DNA from: JAGQZY01 sp964588335
GTDB taxonomy: Bacteria; Bdellovibrionota; Bdellovibrionia; Bdellovibrionales; JAGQZY01
DNA: 64,000 bases
Direction of reading: 5' to 3'
Assembly (NCBI GenBank): GCA_964588335.1
Contig: CAZPOV010000007.1
Location: 1-64,000, forward strand
Shown here: positions 34,773-44,476 of the stretch, piece after piece
Layout: every line of letters starts with the position of its first letter
Position numbering within the stretch: position 1 is the stretch's first letter
Notes under the pieces: generated by a model
What the model saw: only the letters and a program-made list of their open reading frames with translations
What the model was told of the DNA's origin: nothing
The model's database searches: none
Position numbers and translations under genes: made by a program

Positions 34773-35069
34773 TTAGAAAAATCGTTTGCCTCATAAAAAC
34801 CTCCTTAGGATTAAAGCAAGTCAAAGAGTTATCGAACTTTTTGATGTCGAGCCAATTCAAAGTTTCTTATTGAGCTATAAGGCAATTTTTTGGCAGACTC
34901 TGACAACAAGTCATCGCTGATCATTGAGATGTTTCAAATTGACACGTTCAAAACTGCCAAGAAAATTCACAGACCTCAGGATTTAGACAATGTAAAACGC
35001 TTGTCAACCGCAGATTACAGAAGGCTTGGCATGGTTTTGGTATTTATAGATGACCATGTTGGGGGAAAT

Positions 35070-35954
35070 ATGAATTGTTGGGGATTTCTGTTTTATTCAA
35101 TTGTTTTAAGTGTTGTTGTCGCCTGTTCCGGTTTTGAATCGGGATTGAAGGAGGGGAGTGCCCAAGGCTTTTCGACTTCGACAGGTGATCTAGGTGCTCT
35201 GAGTGCTTCGATCGACGCCAAACACAAACTGGGAGTGGATGAAGTTTACGCCATTCAATTTACAAACACCACCAATTATGCGGGCCTTGTCCGTTTTGAA
35301 ATTGATCGCAGTCAACTAACCACTATTAACGGGCAAGAGGATATTGATCTTTCAATCACACCCGCAGAGTTGAATGTTCAATCCGGCGAGGATGTGAACC
35401 TATTTTTGAATATTAGTACTCCGTTTCAATCGCCGTCTTTTTCCAATCAACAGATTGCCGTACTGGCAAAAGGCGAGAATGGTCAGCAAAGTGAATTGAA
35501 AATTCCTTTGACGGTGGAACCGATCGTCGAAGTGCAACTCAAAGAGTGTGACTATCAAAACAACGCCACCTTGGATGAGTGCTGGAATGCCCCAGGCAGT
35601 ATTGATCTGCGCGCCCATTCTTCAGGTGTGACTTTGCAATTCACAAACTGTGATCCCACATCCTCTCACATCGTGCACGGTAACGGACCGATTCGGCACC
35701 AGCCGACCAATCAACCTCTGCCTCAGGCCACCAGCGAAACCAACTGTGCCGGAAGTTACCGCGTGCAAGTGGCCGCCGATGAAACCGGGCAGGGAAGTTA
35801 TTACATGCATGACACCCAAGGTGGCGGGCAGCGACGTTTGATCAATTTCGGCGTGCAAAATCCACTGGCGGCGCGAGCCGCTTCTGTGGCCGATCGTTTT
35901 GATCGTGGTCCCTCAAATGCTGGCTCCTGCCACGATCCGGTGGGGCAAGATTAG
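35070..35954 (+). CDS. Lipoprotein of unknown function
   Basis: A 294-residue predicted lipoprotein. The start at 35070 follows GGGGGAAAT and gives the lipobox SVVVAC with Cys at residue 19. The mature region is beta-rich (immunoglobulin-like strands such as AIQFTNTTNYAGLVRFEI and VNLFLNISTPF), with three or four cysteines in the C-terminal half (KECDYQNNATLDECW, TNCDP, ETNCAG). No catalytic motif. Stands alone before pbpC; the 275 nt upstream show no gene. Confidence 0.72.
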   Translation: MNCWGFLFYSIVLSVVVACSGFESGLKEGSAQGFSTSTGDLGALSASIDAKHKLGVDEVYAIQFTNTTNYAGLVRFEIDRSQLTTINGQEDIDLSITPAELNVQSGEDVNLFLNISTPFQSPSFSNQQIAVLAKGENGQQSELKIPLTVEPIVEVQLKECDYQNNATLDECWNAPGSIDLRAHSSGVTLQFTNCDPTSSHIVHGNGPIRHQPTNQPLPQATSETNCAGSYRVQVAADETGQGSYYMHDTQGGGQRRLINFGVQNPLAARAASVADRFDRGPSNAGSCHDPVGQD

Positions 35955-36045
35955 GTTCAAGACGCCCTCAACCTTCTGTTCTATTCAGCTGAAATAATTA
36001 TAAAATCGGGATATCTCCTGGATTTTACGCATTGCATGCAACAGT

Positions 36046-38202
36046 ATGAATGCCATGAAATTGAGAACGCTATTTAAAATCTCGTGTGGCCTGTTGTTAA
36101 TAGGATTTCTCGGTGCCCTTCTCTATTTCAGTACAACTTTGCCGAGCTACCAAGAGGTTCAAAAACAGGCCCTGGGATCCAATCGATTTTTCGTGGATCG
36201 GCAGCAGGAGGTGTTGCATGAGCTGCGGGTGGATCATAATAAAAGGCGCCAACTTTGGGTGCCTCTCTCCAGTTTTTCTAACTCTTTAAAAAATACCGTC
36301 ATTCAGATTGAAGACAAGCACTTCACATCTCACATCGGAATCGATTTTTTGGCTCTCGGTCGAGCCCTTTACTCAACTCTGCAAGGCCATAGAATTCAAG
36401 GCGCCAGCACGATCAGTATGCAGACCTCCGATCTGATTGATCAGTCGGTGCTCATTGACGGCCAGTCGATTGTAAAAGGGAAAGTTTTAGCAAAGTTTCG
36501 GCAGATTTTTCGCGGTTTGGCTCTCGACTTGGTGTGGAGTAAATCCGAGATCTTAGAAGCTTACCTTAATTTGGTTCACCTGCGTGGGGAGGTGCAAGGA
36601 ATCCATTCTTTCTCCAAACTCTATTTGCAAAAATCCCCCCTTTTTCTCAACCAAGCAGAAAGTGTCGTGATCGCAACGCTGATCCAGGCTCCCAACCGAA
36701 AACCAGAGTCTCTCCATAAAAAAGCCTGTCTGCTAGGTAAGACAGCCGATTCTTATTTCTCTTGTCAGGATATTGCCGATATTGTGACAAAAATACAGCA
36801 AGGTCCCATGCCTTTAGACAAGCCTCCGCAAGTGGCGTTGCACTTGGCGCAAAGATTGCGGAATATCGAAGCTCAAGGCAACCAAATTCAAACCACTTTG
36901 GATTTCCAACTGCAAACTCAGGTGCAGAAGATATTAGAGAAGAACCTGTCCTATTTACAGGCACGCAATGTTCGAGACTCTGCAGCCGTAGTTATTGAAA
37001 ACAAGACAGGTCATGTGTTGGCTTATGTGGGAACAGTTAAAAAGTTCTCGAAAGCGTACCAGGTTGATGGCGTCAACTCCCCCCGACAGGCGGGTTCGAC
37101 ATTAAAGCCTTTTCTGTATGGTCGGGCCATTGATAAAAAAATATTAACCAGTTCGTCATTAATCGACGATTCTGAAACCGCCATCAAATGGGAAGGGGGA
37201 CTTTATCGTCCTTCCAACTACGATAATAAGTTTCATGGGATGGTCACAGTTCGACAGGCCTTGGCCTCATCGCTGAATGTGCCGGCGGTTAAAGTGGTGC
37301 GGATGTTGGGTCTGTCAGAAACTTACAATGTTATCGAAAACTTAAAATTCCCCGATTTTGAAAAAACCCGGGACACCTATGGGGCGTCTTTGGCTTTGGG
37401 AGCCGCAGAGATTCGTCTTTTAGATCTTGCCAATGCCTACCGTGCCCTGGCCAATGGAGGTCAAATGACTCCCGTCGTGTTGGCCCAAGAACCTTATTAT
37501 GAGTATGGCACCAAGGCCGATGTCCTATCGAAAGAGGCCGCTTTTATTATTGGCGACATCTTGTCTGACTCAAACGCCCGGCGAATCGGTTTCAATTGGC
37601 ACTCCGCCTTAGAAACCCGAATGTGGTCGGCGGTGAAGACGGGAACCAGTAAGGACCTTCGAGACAACTGGTGCGTGGGGTACAGTTCAAAATACACCGT
37701 CGCCGTTTGGGCCGGAAATTTTGATGGATCGGCTATGAAGGGTGTCAGTGGGGTCACCGGAGCCGGGCCCAGCTGGAATGAAATCATGCATTGGGTGCAT
37801 CGCAACCAGCCCACCGAAGCGCCTCAACCACCACCCACCTTGATCACTCAAGAGGTGCGCATTGAAAAACAAACCGGCACCATGAAAGAATATTTTTTAC
37901 CAGGAACGTTACCCACGCAAAACAACGTGTTGGCGGGGTTGGGAACCAAAATTAAGTTTGAGTTTCCTGTGGATGGCTCAACCTTAACTCTCAATCCCCA
38001 TAAAAACCAAACCAGTGCCAATATTTCCGTTCGCTACAGCGGCGACCTTCCCGAAGACGCGACCCTTATTTTTAAAGGCAAAAAATACAATTTTAAAGAA
38101 GGGCAGTTAATGGTTCGCGAAATCAAACCAGGCCAGCACCAATTTCGAATTGTCAGTGGGTCGGGTGAAACCTTAGCGCAGACCCGATTTAAATTGCTTT
38201 AA
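36046..38202 (+). CDS. pbpC: Penicillin-binding protein 1C-like bifunctional transglycosylase/transpeptidase
   Basis: A 718-residue class A PBP. An N-terminal membrane anchor (residues 10-30) is followed by a GT51 transglycosylase domain with IEDKHFTSHIGID and GASTISMQ, in which Glu is catalytic. The transpeptidase domain has STLK near residue 351 (acyl Ser), SSLN (SxN) and KTGTSKD near residue 530. The final 90 residues (KFEFPVDGSTLTLNPHKN onward) match the PBP1C-specific C-terminal domain. In E. coli pbpC is next to the alpha-2-macroglobulin gene yfhM, and the same pairing is seen here, supporting the 1C assignment. An ATG at 36055 is an alternative start. Confidence 0.92.
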   Translation: MNAMKLRTLFKISCGLLLIGFLGALLYFSTTLPSYQEVQKQALGSNRFFVDRQQEVLHELRVDHNKRRQLWVPLSSFSNSLKNTVIQIEDKHFTSHIGIDFLALGRALYSTLQGHRIQGASTISMQTSDLIDQSVLIDGQSIVKGKVLAKFRQIFRGLALDLVWSKSEILEAYLNLVHLRGEVQGIHSFSKLYLQKSPLFLNQAESVVIATLIQAPNRKPESLHKKACLLGKTADSYFSCQDIADIVTKIQQGPMPLDKPPQVALHLAQRLRNIEAQGNQIQTTLDFQLQTQVQKILEKNLSYLQARNVRDSAAVVIENKTGHVLAYVGTVKKFSKAYQVDGVNSPRQAGSTLKPFLYGRAIDKKILTSSSLIDDSETAIKWEGGLYRPSNYDNKFHGMVTVRQALASSLNVPAVKVVRMLGLSETYNVIENLKFPDFEKTRDTYGASLALGAAEIRLLDLANAYRALANGGQMTPVVLAQEPYYEYGTKADVLSKEAAFIIGDILSDSNARRIGFNWHSALETRMWSAVKTGTSKDLRDNWCVGYSSKYTVAVWAGNFDGSAMKGVSGVTGAGPSWNEIMHWVHRNQPTEAPQPPPTLITQEVRIEKQTGTMKEYFLPGTLPTQNNVLAGLGTKIKFEFPVDGSTLTLNPHKNQTSANISVRYSGDLPEDATLIFKGKKYNFKEGQLMVREIKPGQHQFRIVSGSGETLAQTRFKLL

Positions 38203-38418
38203 AGACCTTCAGATCGATTCAGAGAGGCCTTAGACCTGGCTTGTTCTGGCTTCAATGGTTCGAACAATTGCTCTGTTTTTTTAATAAGTTACCTAAGTGT
38301 TTAAAAGACACTTCGTTCCTCTAAAATAATTTCAAAGTCAGAATCACGGTTTGAATGTTGGTCGGCAATCTCCTACTCCTACCATCGAGTTAATAGAAAC
38401 ATCCTTTAAGGAGGAAAT

Positions 38419-41400
38419 ATGTACCAACTGGTCGCCCTGTTGGCTGCAATGTTCATTGCATCCAATTTTGCCCAGGCCCAAGACGTTCAGTTCTCGCCTG
38501 CAAGCAATGCCCCAACAACAACCCAACAGATCAAAGTGGCTTTTCCACAAGCTATGATGAATGTTAACGACGCTTTCAATGTTCAATGTGTGCCCGAAGT
38601 GGCCGGTGATGGATATTGGGCCGATAACAACACCACTTGGGTCTACAACTTCAATTTACCGAAAGATGACTACGGTGATCCTTTGCCGATGTCTGGTGGA
38701 ACGGTTTGTTCCGTCACTCAGAACGAGGCTTTGATGTCGGTGACCGAAGAAGTTTTTGCGCAGGGAAGCCTGCAACACAAATTCGCCATCGAAGGTCCCT
38801 TCTTAGAAAGAGTTTGGGTACTTCCTGGTAACAATTATAAGCTTCGTGAGACCAACCCTGTTATGTTCCTCGCTTACACAGGTGAAATTGATCGCGACAG
38901 TTTATACAACGGTGGAACTTTCATGTTCTACAAAGACCAGTCGGCCGCTCCTGCCAGCCGCATAAGCGTGCAACCCATCCCTCAAGCCCAGACCGATGAG
39001 CTCTTTGAAGTTTTCAAAGAAGCCAACAGCTGGCGTTTTGAAGAACTACAAATCGAAAAAGACAACACCCGTTGGGCCATTGTTACTCTCAATCGAGATC
39101 TTATTCCCGGTGCCGAGATGGAGCTATGGTCAACACAAGTAAAATCGGCTTATAACTCATCCCTCCAGCCTGAAGGTCGTCGTTTTGAGAACATCGAAGT
39201 TCGCGACAACTTTAAAGTGACTGTTTCTTGCTCAAGAGCCGATGAATCTTCTCCTTGTCTTCCAGAAAGCTCTCCTCAGGTTCAGTTCAACGCTGAAGTT
39301 CCTTGGGAAATCGCAAAAAATGTAAAAATTGAATATGTTCCTCAAGGTAAAAACCAAGTCACTAAAGTTGCGTCTCCCAAAGACGATTCTGTGGCTGGAA
39401 GCTGGGCTTCTTGGGTTTTGAATCAAATCGATTTTGATCTTGAAAACTCTGATGCGACCGTGACCAACCTTGATTTCTCTCACGTTAAAGTGGCTCCAGA
39501 GACTCAAGTCCGAGTTATTTTTCCAGATAATATGGCGGACGTTGATGGGCGCCAGTGGAATGAATCCAGTTACATCCTTGAGTACGGCTCTTACAGCGAG
39601 TCCATTCGCATGGCCAGTGGCTTTCGAATTATGGAGAGATTGGTTCCAGGAAATAATCATTTTCCTGTGGTTATCATGAATCTGAATCAAAAAGTGACTG
39701 CGACCTTTTCAGGTCAAAATTCTTGGCAGCCAGTGACTGATGTTCCGACAATCCTCAACATGATGATTGCCGATCAGTACAATCAAAACAATTCGTGGAA
39801 AGAAGGCTTTCAGTACGTCAGCCCGATCGTCGCGGCGGGAGTTTCTACGCAGCAAGAGACCAATCAGCTCACTGGTAAAGAGAACACTCTTCAGTTGATT
39901 GAATATCAATATGCGACGGATGCCAATGGCGTAAAGTCGGGTGTTTATGCGCTTGAGCTTTCCAGCGAACTGATGGGTGATCAAACGCCAAAATTCACAA
40001 TGGCGAACGTCACAGACCTAGCGATCCACGTTAAAAAGGGTAACAACAAATCTCTGATTTGGGTGACCAGCATGAGTTCTGGCGATGTTATCCCGCAAGC
40101 TTCGATTGAGGTTTACGGTTGTGACAAAGCTATGAAAGTCAGTGGTATGACCAATGCGGATGGACTTTTTGAATTTTCAAACAGTCAGATTCCTAGCTGT
40201 GACACCGATGATTGGTTCCTTCGTGGTCAGAAGTTTTTTGTCTCGGCAAAAACTGAAACCGACATGGCCATGGTTCAAAGTGACCAAACGATTTATCAAG
40301 CTCAGGCGATGAATGCTCCTGGTATCGAGTATTTTTATTCTCCGATTCAAGAAGGTGAAATCAATTACCAAACGGTTATTGGTGTGAATCTTGTTAAGCC
40401 AGGGCAAACGGTTCCTGTGAAGATTGTGGCCAATCGCCCAACAGCCAATGGTTTTGAAAGTGTGAGCCCTGCTGAGTTGCCTCAGTCGGTGAATATCACC
40501 TACAGCCAGAACGATAAAATTTCTTACAAGTTTGACCTCAATTGGAATAACGGTGCGGCGGAGTTCAAGTGGTCAGTGCCTAAAACCGCTGAGTTGGGAT
40601 CTTACCGCATCACTTACACTCCTCAAGGGCAATCCTATGCGCAGATGATGGGGCAAAGTGATATCGAAGTTTCTGAATTTAAAATTCCTTTAATGTCAGC
40701 CAATCTTGATTTACCGGCGGCTCCCATGTTGAAGCCCACCTCAATCGAGATCGCTGGTATGGTTCAGTATGCCAATGGTGTTGGTGCCAAAGATCTAGCA
40801 GTGGATTTCAGCTACTACTTCACACCGACGTCTCTTGATAACACCGAAGGTTTTGATGACTTTAGTTTTGCTCGCGGTAAATTTGATCCGAATGGTCAAA
40901 CTCAAACCCAAGGCAACGCCGGTCTTCCTTCTTCGGAGTCTGTCGCCCAACTTTCTGAAGTGACCACCGATGACGAAGGCACGGTGAAGGTTGATCTAGC
41001 TGGTGAATTAGCGGCCAATAACGAAACCGTGGCCACCTTGCTAGCCAATGCGACTCGTCCTTATTCAATGGTCGTTCGTATGAAGTACCAAGATCAAATG
41101 GGTGAGTTCCAAACTCTTTCGGCGGCGCGGACTGTCTATAACGCCAGTTCTTACTTAGGATCCAATGTTGTTGCCGGTCCTCAAAAAGAGGCGGCTTTGC
41201 AGGCTGTGATTTTAGGTCTTGATGGAAAGCCCTACACTAACATGGCCGATCTCGAGATGAACGTCTTAGAATTAAAGGCCAATGTTGTTGGTGAAGAACT
41301 TTTTGGTGGCTTCATTAAAAACAATCTGACCTATGAAGTGGTTCCGACCTCGTGGAACGCTGATTGTGCAGCCACTGAAACCGGTGCTGCTAGTTGTGCG

Positions 41401-44247
41401 ATAGGTGACCTCGAGTTTGGAAGCTACATCTTTGAAGTCGCTTCAAAAACATCGGGCCAAGTGACTTACTCGAAGTTTACGATTGATCGTTCTGGTGAAG
41501 TCACTGGTGAATCGGGTGGTTACTGGAGTGAAGAAGACCCTGAAGCCTTGTTCATGGTGAATGCCGACAAGGAAACCTATGAGGGTGGCGATGTTGCCAA
41601 ATTGAACTTCAACAGTCCTTACAGCACGTGTACAGCCCTCGTCTCTCTTGAAAGAGGCGATGTTTATGAGGCCTATGTCGATAACAAAGCTTGTGAAAAC
41701 GGATACGTCACGGTTCCCGTTGAGTCTGAGCTTGCGCCTAACGTTTTTGCCTCCATTTATTTGGTGAAAGAGCGTGTCGGTGTGGTTTCGAAAGATCAAA
41801 TGGATCTTGGGAAACCGTCTTATCGCATCGGTTTTTCTAATTTGAAAATCGATTGGTCCAACTACGCGGCTGAAGTCGACGTGAGCTTGGATAAATCAGA
41901 GTACAAGCCGGGCGAAACCGCTCAGGTGAGCATTCAAGTTCAACCGCAAGAAGGTCAGCTTCTTAATCCAGAAGCGACTCTGATTGTTGTTGAAGAGAAA
42001 ATCCTAGAAATGAAAGAAAACAAAACCATGGAATTGTTAGCTGCCATGATGGGGCTGCGTGGTCATAGTGTTGAGCTGATCAATGGTTATGATGGAATTG
42101 ATTCCTCTGCCACAGAAGCGTCGGCTGTTCTAGCTGAAGCGGCCTTGGGTGGAGACGCCAAAGCCGGTGAAGAGGGCGGTGACGGAAGTGACATGGAGAC
42201 CTTTAAGCGTAAGCTTTTCGACGCTCTTGTCACTTGGCAAACCGACATTCCTGTTATCAACGGGCAAGCTCAAGTGAGCTTCAAATTGAACGATTCTTTA
42301 ACCAAGTTTAAAGTTTTTGCTGTTGTTCAAGACTCCAGTGAAAAATTTGGTACTGGTGCTGCTGAGTACTTATCAGCCCAAGAAGTGCAGTCTTATCCCA
42401 ACATGCCGCCTGTGGCGCGCACCGGTGATAAGTTTCCTGTGACTGTGACTCTTCAGAATAACGGCGCCGCCGATGGCGACTACACCGTGACTGTTGATTA
42501 CAGCATGCTGGATGCCAATGGCGAAGTGATCTCTTCTGGTCAAATCACCAGTTCTCAAACTGTTGGCTCGGCTTCAAGTAAACCTGTGAAAGTGGGTGAC
42601 TTAGAAGTGGCTGAAGGCGTGCGAAGCGTTTCTTACAATGTGGTTGTCACCGATGCGGCCGGCAATGTTGTTGACTCTGTGGAGCCTGAAGCTCAGTCCA
42701 TCCAACCGGCTATTCCTCTGTCTGTTCAAGAAGAGTTTATGGTTCAAATCGATGAAGGTTCTGTACCGTTCACGTTTGCAAAAGACCCGAAAGCTCTTGC
42801 TGGTCAAGGCATGATCAACGCTCAGGTGTTTGATAGCTTAGTGAACTCGACGCGTGAGAAAGTGAAGCAAGACATTGCTGACAATCCGTGGGCCGAATTG
42901 ACCATCGAAAACAAAGTCATTGCAGCTCTTGTGAAAAACCAAGGTGTCAGTGACGTTTTCGCTGAACTGGTTTCTCAGATCGATGACCAAGGTTTCATCA
43001 AGTATTATCCAAGAGCCACCAAAGGAAGCTTCTGGATGACCGCTGAAGTTGTAAAACTCATCGGTGCTTTTGATGCTGCTGATCAACTTCCTGAAAACTT
43101 AAAAGCTCAGCTTGAGTCGGGAATGCAGAAAGCTCTCACCGGTCAATTGGGTGAGGACTATTTGGCGCAAAACGAAGCTGTTGCCGCTTACTCGAAAGTC
43201 AAAGCTTTGAATGCCATGGGTGCTTTGAATAAAGCCAAAGCCGAAACCTATGCGGCTGCTGTGGTTGATGCGATGTCATCAGTGGCCATGGAAACTCTTC
43301 CGGTCAGTGCTTTGACTGAAATGGCTCAAGGGATTGCCGAATTTGCTCCTGGGGCTTTAACACAGTCCGAAGTTTTCACTTACATTACAGGTGGAAAACT
43401 TGTTCTTAATAACAAGTCAGCCAAGCTTGATGATGCCGCCGCCTTCTCTTGGTGGGGTTATAGTGATGAAACCATCGGAACCGCCAAATTGGTTCAAGCG
43501 TTAAGCCTAGAAGCTCGTACAACCGGTGCTAGCAGTGCCGACAACTACCTGGACAATCTTGTTACTGGTATTGTCAATGCCAACAAAGCGGGCGCTTGGT
43601 ACACCATGCGCACACAGGCTTGGGTTGTGGCTGCAATGATGGAATTTGCTAAAACCTACGAGTCGGTTCCTGTTTCAGGGCAAACTCAAGTGAAGAACAG
43701 CGAAAGCATTTCTAGCAGCACTGTGGTTTGGGATCAAAACAACACCGAAGGTGGTATTTCCACTGATTGGAAAACCGATGAAGCGACTGTAACTTTCACC
43801 CACAATGGTGATGGTCAGCCATGGGCTTCTGTAACCGCGTCTTCAGCTGTGAAGCTTGAAGGACCGAATTACAAAGGAATCCAAGTCAGTAAGACTGTTG
43901 AAAACGTGACTCGCCAAGATGGAAGCTATCAGGCGGGTGATTTAATCAACGTCACTGTCAAAGTTTCAGTCAACGGTCCGGTTAACCATGTGGCCTTGTT
44001 TGATCCAATTCCTGGTGGCGCCAACATTCTTTCTGAAGGATGGGGTGGTTTCAGTAGTGCACAGCCAAGCTACGCTGGTTACAAAGTGTACTTCAGTTAT
44101 CTGCCTGCCGGTGACACCGAAGTCAGCTATCAGTATCAGTTGAACAACCCGGGTACGTTTAATGTTTCTCCAACCCGAGCTGAGGCCCTTTATGAGCCTG
44201 GTTTCTTTGGAGAGATTCCTAACCCAACAATGGAAGTGGCTCAGTAA
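38419..44247 (+). CDS. Giant alpha-2-macroglobulin-like protein lacking the thioester
   Basis: A 1942-residue exported protein. The signal peptide MYQLVALLAAMFIASNFAQA lacks a lipobox, unlike E. coli ECAM/YfhM, so it is probably soluble in the periplasm. Order: repeated macroglobulin (MG) beta domains; a Gly/Ala/Glu-rich bait-like loop (about residues 1225-1260); the family's central A2M region (TDIPVINGQAQVSFKLNDSL); a helical TED-like domain; and a C-terminal MG/receptor-like domain. At the position of the thioester CxEQ motif the sequence reads NPWAELTIENKV (about residues 1489-1500): no Cys and no CxEQ anywhere. It therefore cannot trap proteases covalently. A very strong ribosome binding site, own terminator, and GCT/GGT/GTT-biased codons suggest high expression. 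Confidence 0.93.
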   Translation: MYQLVALLAAMFIASNFAQAQDVQFSPASNAPTTTQQIKVAFPQAMMNVNDAFNVQCVPEVAGDGYWADNNTTWVYNFNLPKDDYGDPLPMSGGTVCSVTQNEALMSVTEEVFAQGSLQHKFAIEGPFLERVWVLPGNNYKLRETNPVMFLAYTGEIDRDSLYNGGTFMFYKDQSAAPASRISVQPIPQAQTDELFEVFKEANSWRFEELQIEKDNTRWAIVTLNRDLIPGAEMELWSTQVKSAYNSSLQPEGRRFENIEVRDNFKVTVSCSRADESSPCLPESSPQVQFNAEVPWEIAKNVKIEYVPQGKNQVTKVASPKDDSVAGSWASWVLNQIDFDLENSDATVTNLDFSHVKVAPETQVRVIFPDNMADVDGRQWNESSYILEYGSYSESIRMASGFRIMERLVPGNNHFPVVIMNLNQKVTATFSGQNSWQPVTDVPTILNMMIADQYNQNNSWKEGFQYVSPIVAAGVSTQQETNQLTGKENTLQLIEYQYATDANGVKSGVYALELSSELMGDQTPKFTMANVTDLAIHVKKGNNKSLIWVTSMSSGDVIPQASIEVYGCDKAMKVSGMTNADGLFEFSNSQIPSCDTDDWFLRGQKFFVSAKTETDMAMVQSDQTIYQAQAMNAPGIEYFYSPIQEGEINYQTVIGVNLVKPGQTVPVKIVANRPTANGFESVSPAELPQSVNITYSQNDKISYKFDLNWNNGAAEFKWSVPKTAELGSYRITYTPQGQSYAQMMGQSDIEVSEFKIPLMSANLDLPAAPMLKPTSIEIAGMVQYANGVGAKDLAVDFSYYFTPTSLDNTEGFDDFSFARGKFDPNGQTQTQGNAGLPSSESVAQLSEVTTDDEGTVKVDLAGELAANNETVATLLANATRPYSMVVRMKYQDQMGEFQTLSAARTVYNASSYLGSNVVAGPQKEAALQAVILGLDGKPYTNMADLEMNVLELKANVVGEELFGGFIKNNLTYEVVPTSWNADCAATETGAASCAIGDLEFGSYIFEVASKTSGQVTYSKFTIDRSGEVTGESGGYWSEEDPEALFMVNADKETYEGGDVAKLNFNSPYSTCTALVSLERGDVYEAYVDNKACENGYVTVPVESELAPNVFASIYLVKERVGVVSKDQMDLGKPSYRIGFSNLKIDWSNYAAEVDVSLDKSEYKPGETAQVSIQVQPQEGQLLNPEATLIVVEEKILEMKENKTMELLAAMMGLRGHSVELINGYDGIDSSATEASAVLAEAALGGDAKAGEEGGDGSDMETFKRKLFDALVTWQTDIPVINGQAQVSFKLNDSLTKFKVFAVVQDSSEKFGTGAAEYLSAQEVQSYPNMPPVARTGDKFPVTVTLQNNGAADGDYTVTVDYSMLDANGEVISSGQITSSQTVGSASSKPVKVGDLEVAEGVRSVSYNVVVTDAAGNVVDSVEPEAQSIQPAIPLSVQEEFMVQIDEGSVPFTFAKDPKALAGQGMINAQVFDSLVNSTREKVKQDIADNPWAELTIENKVIAALVKNQGVSDVFAELVSQIDDQGFIKYYPRATKGSFWMTAEVVKLIGAFDAADQLPENLKAQLESGMQKALTGQLGEDYLAQNEAVAAYSKVKALNAMGALNKAKAETYAAAVVDAMSSVAMETLPVSALTEMAQGIAEFAPGALTQSEVFTYITGGKLVLNNKSAKLDDAAAFSWWGYSDETIGTAKLVQALSLEARTTGASSADNYLDNLVTGIVNANKAGAWYTMRTQAWVVAAMMEFAKTYESVPVSGQTQVKNSESISSSTVVWDQNNTEGGISTDWKTDEATVTFTHNGDGQPWASVTASSAVKLEGPNYKGIQVSKTVENVTRQDGSYQAGDLINVTVKVSVNGPVNHVALFDPIPGGANILSEGWGGFSSAQPSYAGYKVYFSYLPAGDTEVSYQYQLNNPGTFNVSPTRAEALYEPGFFGEIPNPTMEVAQ

Positions 44248-44274
44248 TAGTTCTGAAAACCATTTCGTTGAGAA

Positions 44275-44303
44275 AGCCCGCCCTCTGTGGCGGGTTTTTT
44301 TTT
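44275..44303 (+). terminator. Rho-independent terminator after the alpha-2-macroglobulin gene
   Basis: Stem CCCGCC/GGCGGG with a six-base loop followed by nine T residues; a canonical intrinsic terminator about 30 nt behind the stop. Confidence 0.93.
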
Positions 44304-44476
44304 GCCCTCTGGTCGTCTATTCCAATAGGCGTTGGGTTTGAAAGGAATCCGCCTATTTTAAGGTCACCCTGTAAGATTCGGACTGAAATTTTTTCTATTT
44401 TCCGTCTTCTTTGGTTTCTTTTCGTCGACAGGTTTGGTAAGAAAATTCCATAAATACTCGGAAAAAGGAGATTCTT

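Noticed and set aside
35910..35960. GGCTCCTGCC near the end of a lipoprotein gene, matching the core start of the palindromic elements
   Set aside because: Only about ten bases match, it is within coding sequence, and there are no inverted arms or inner stems around it.
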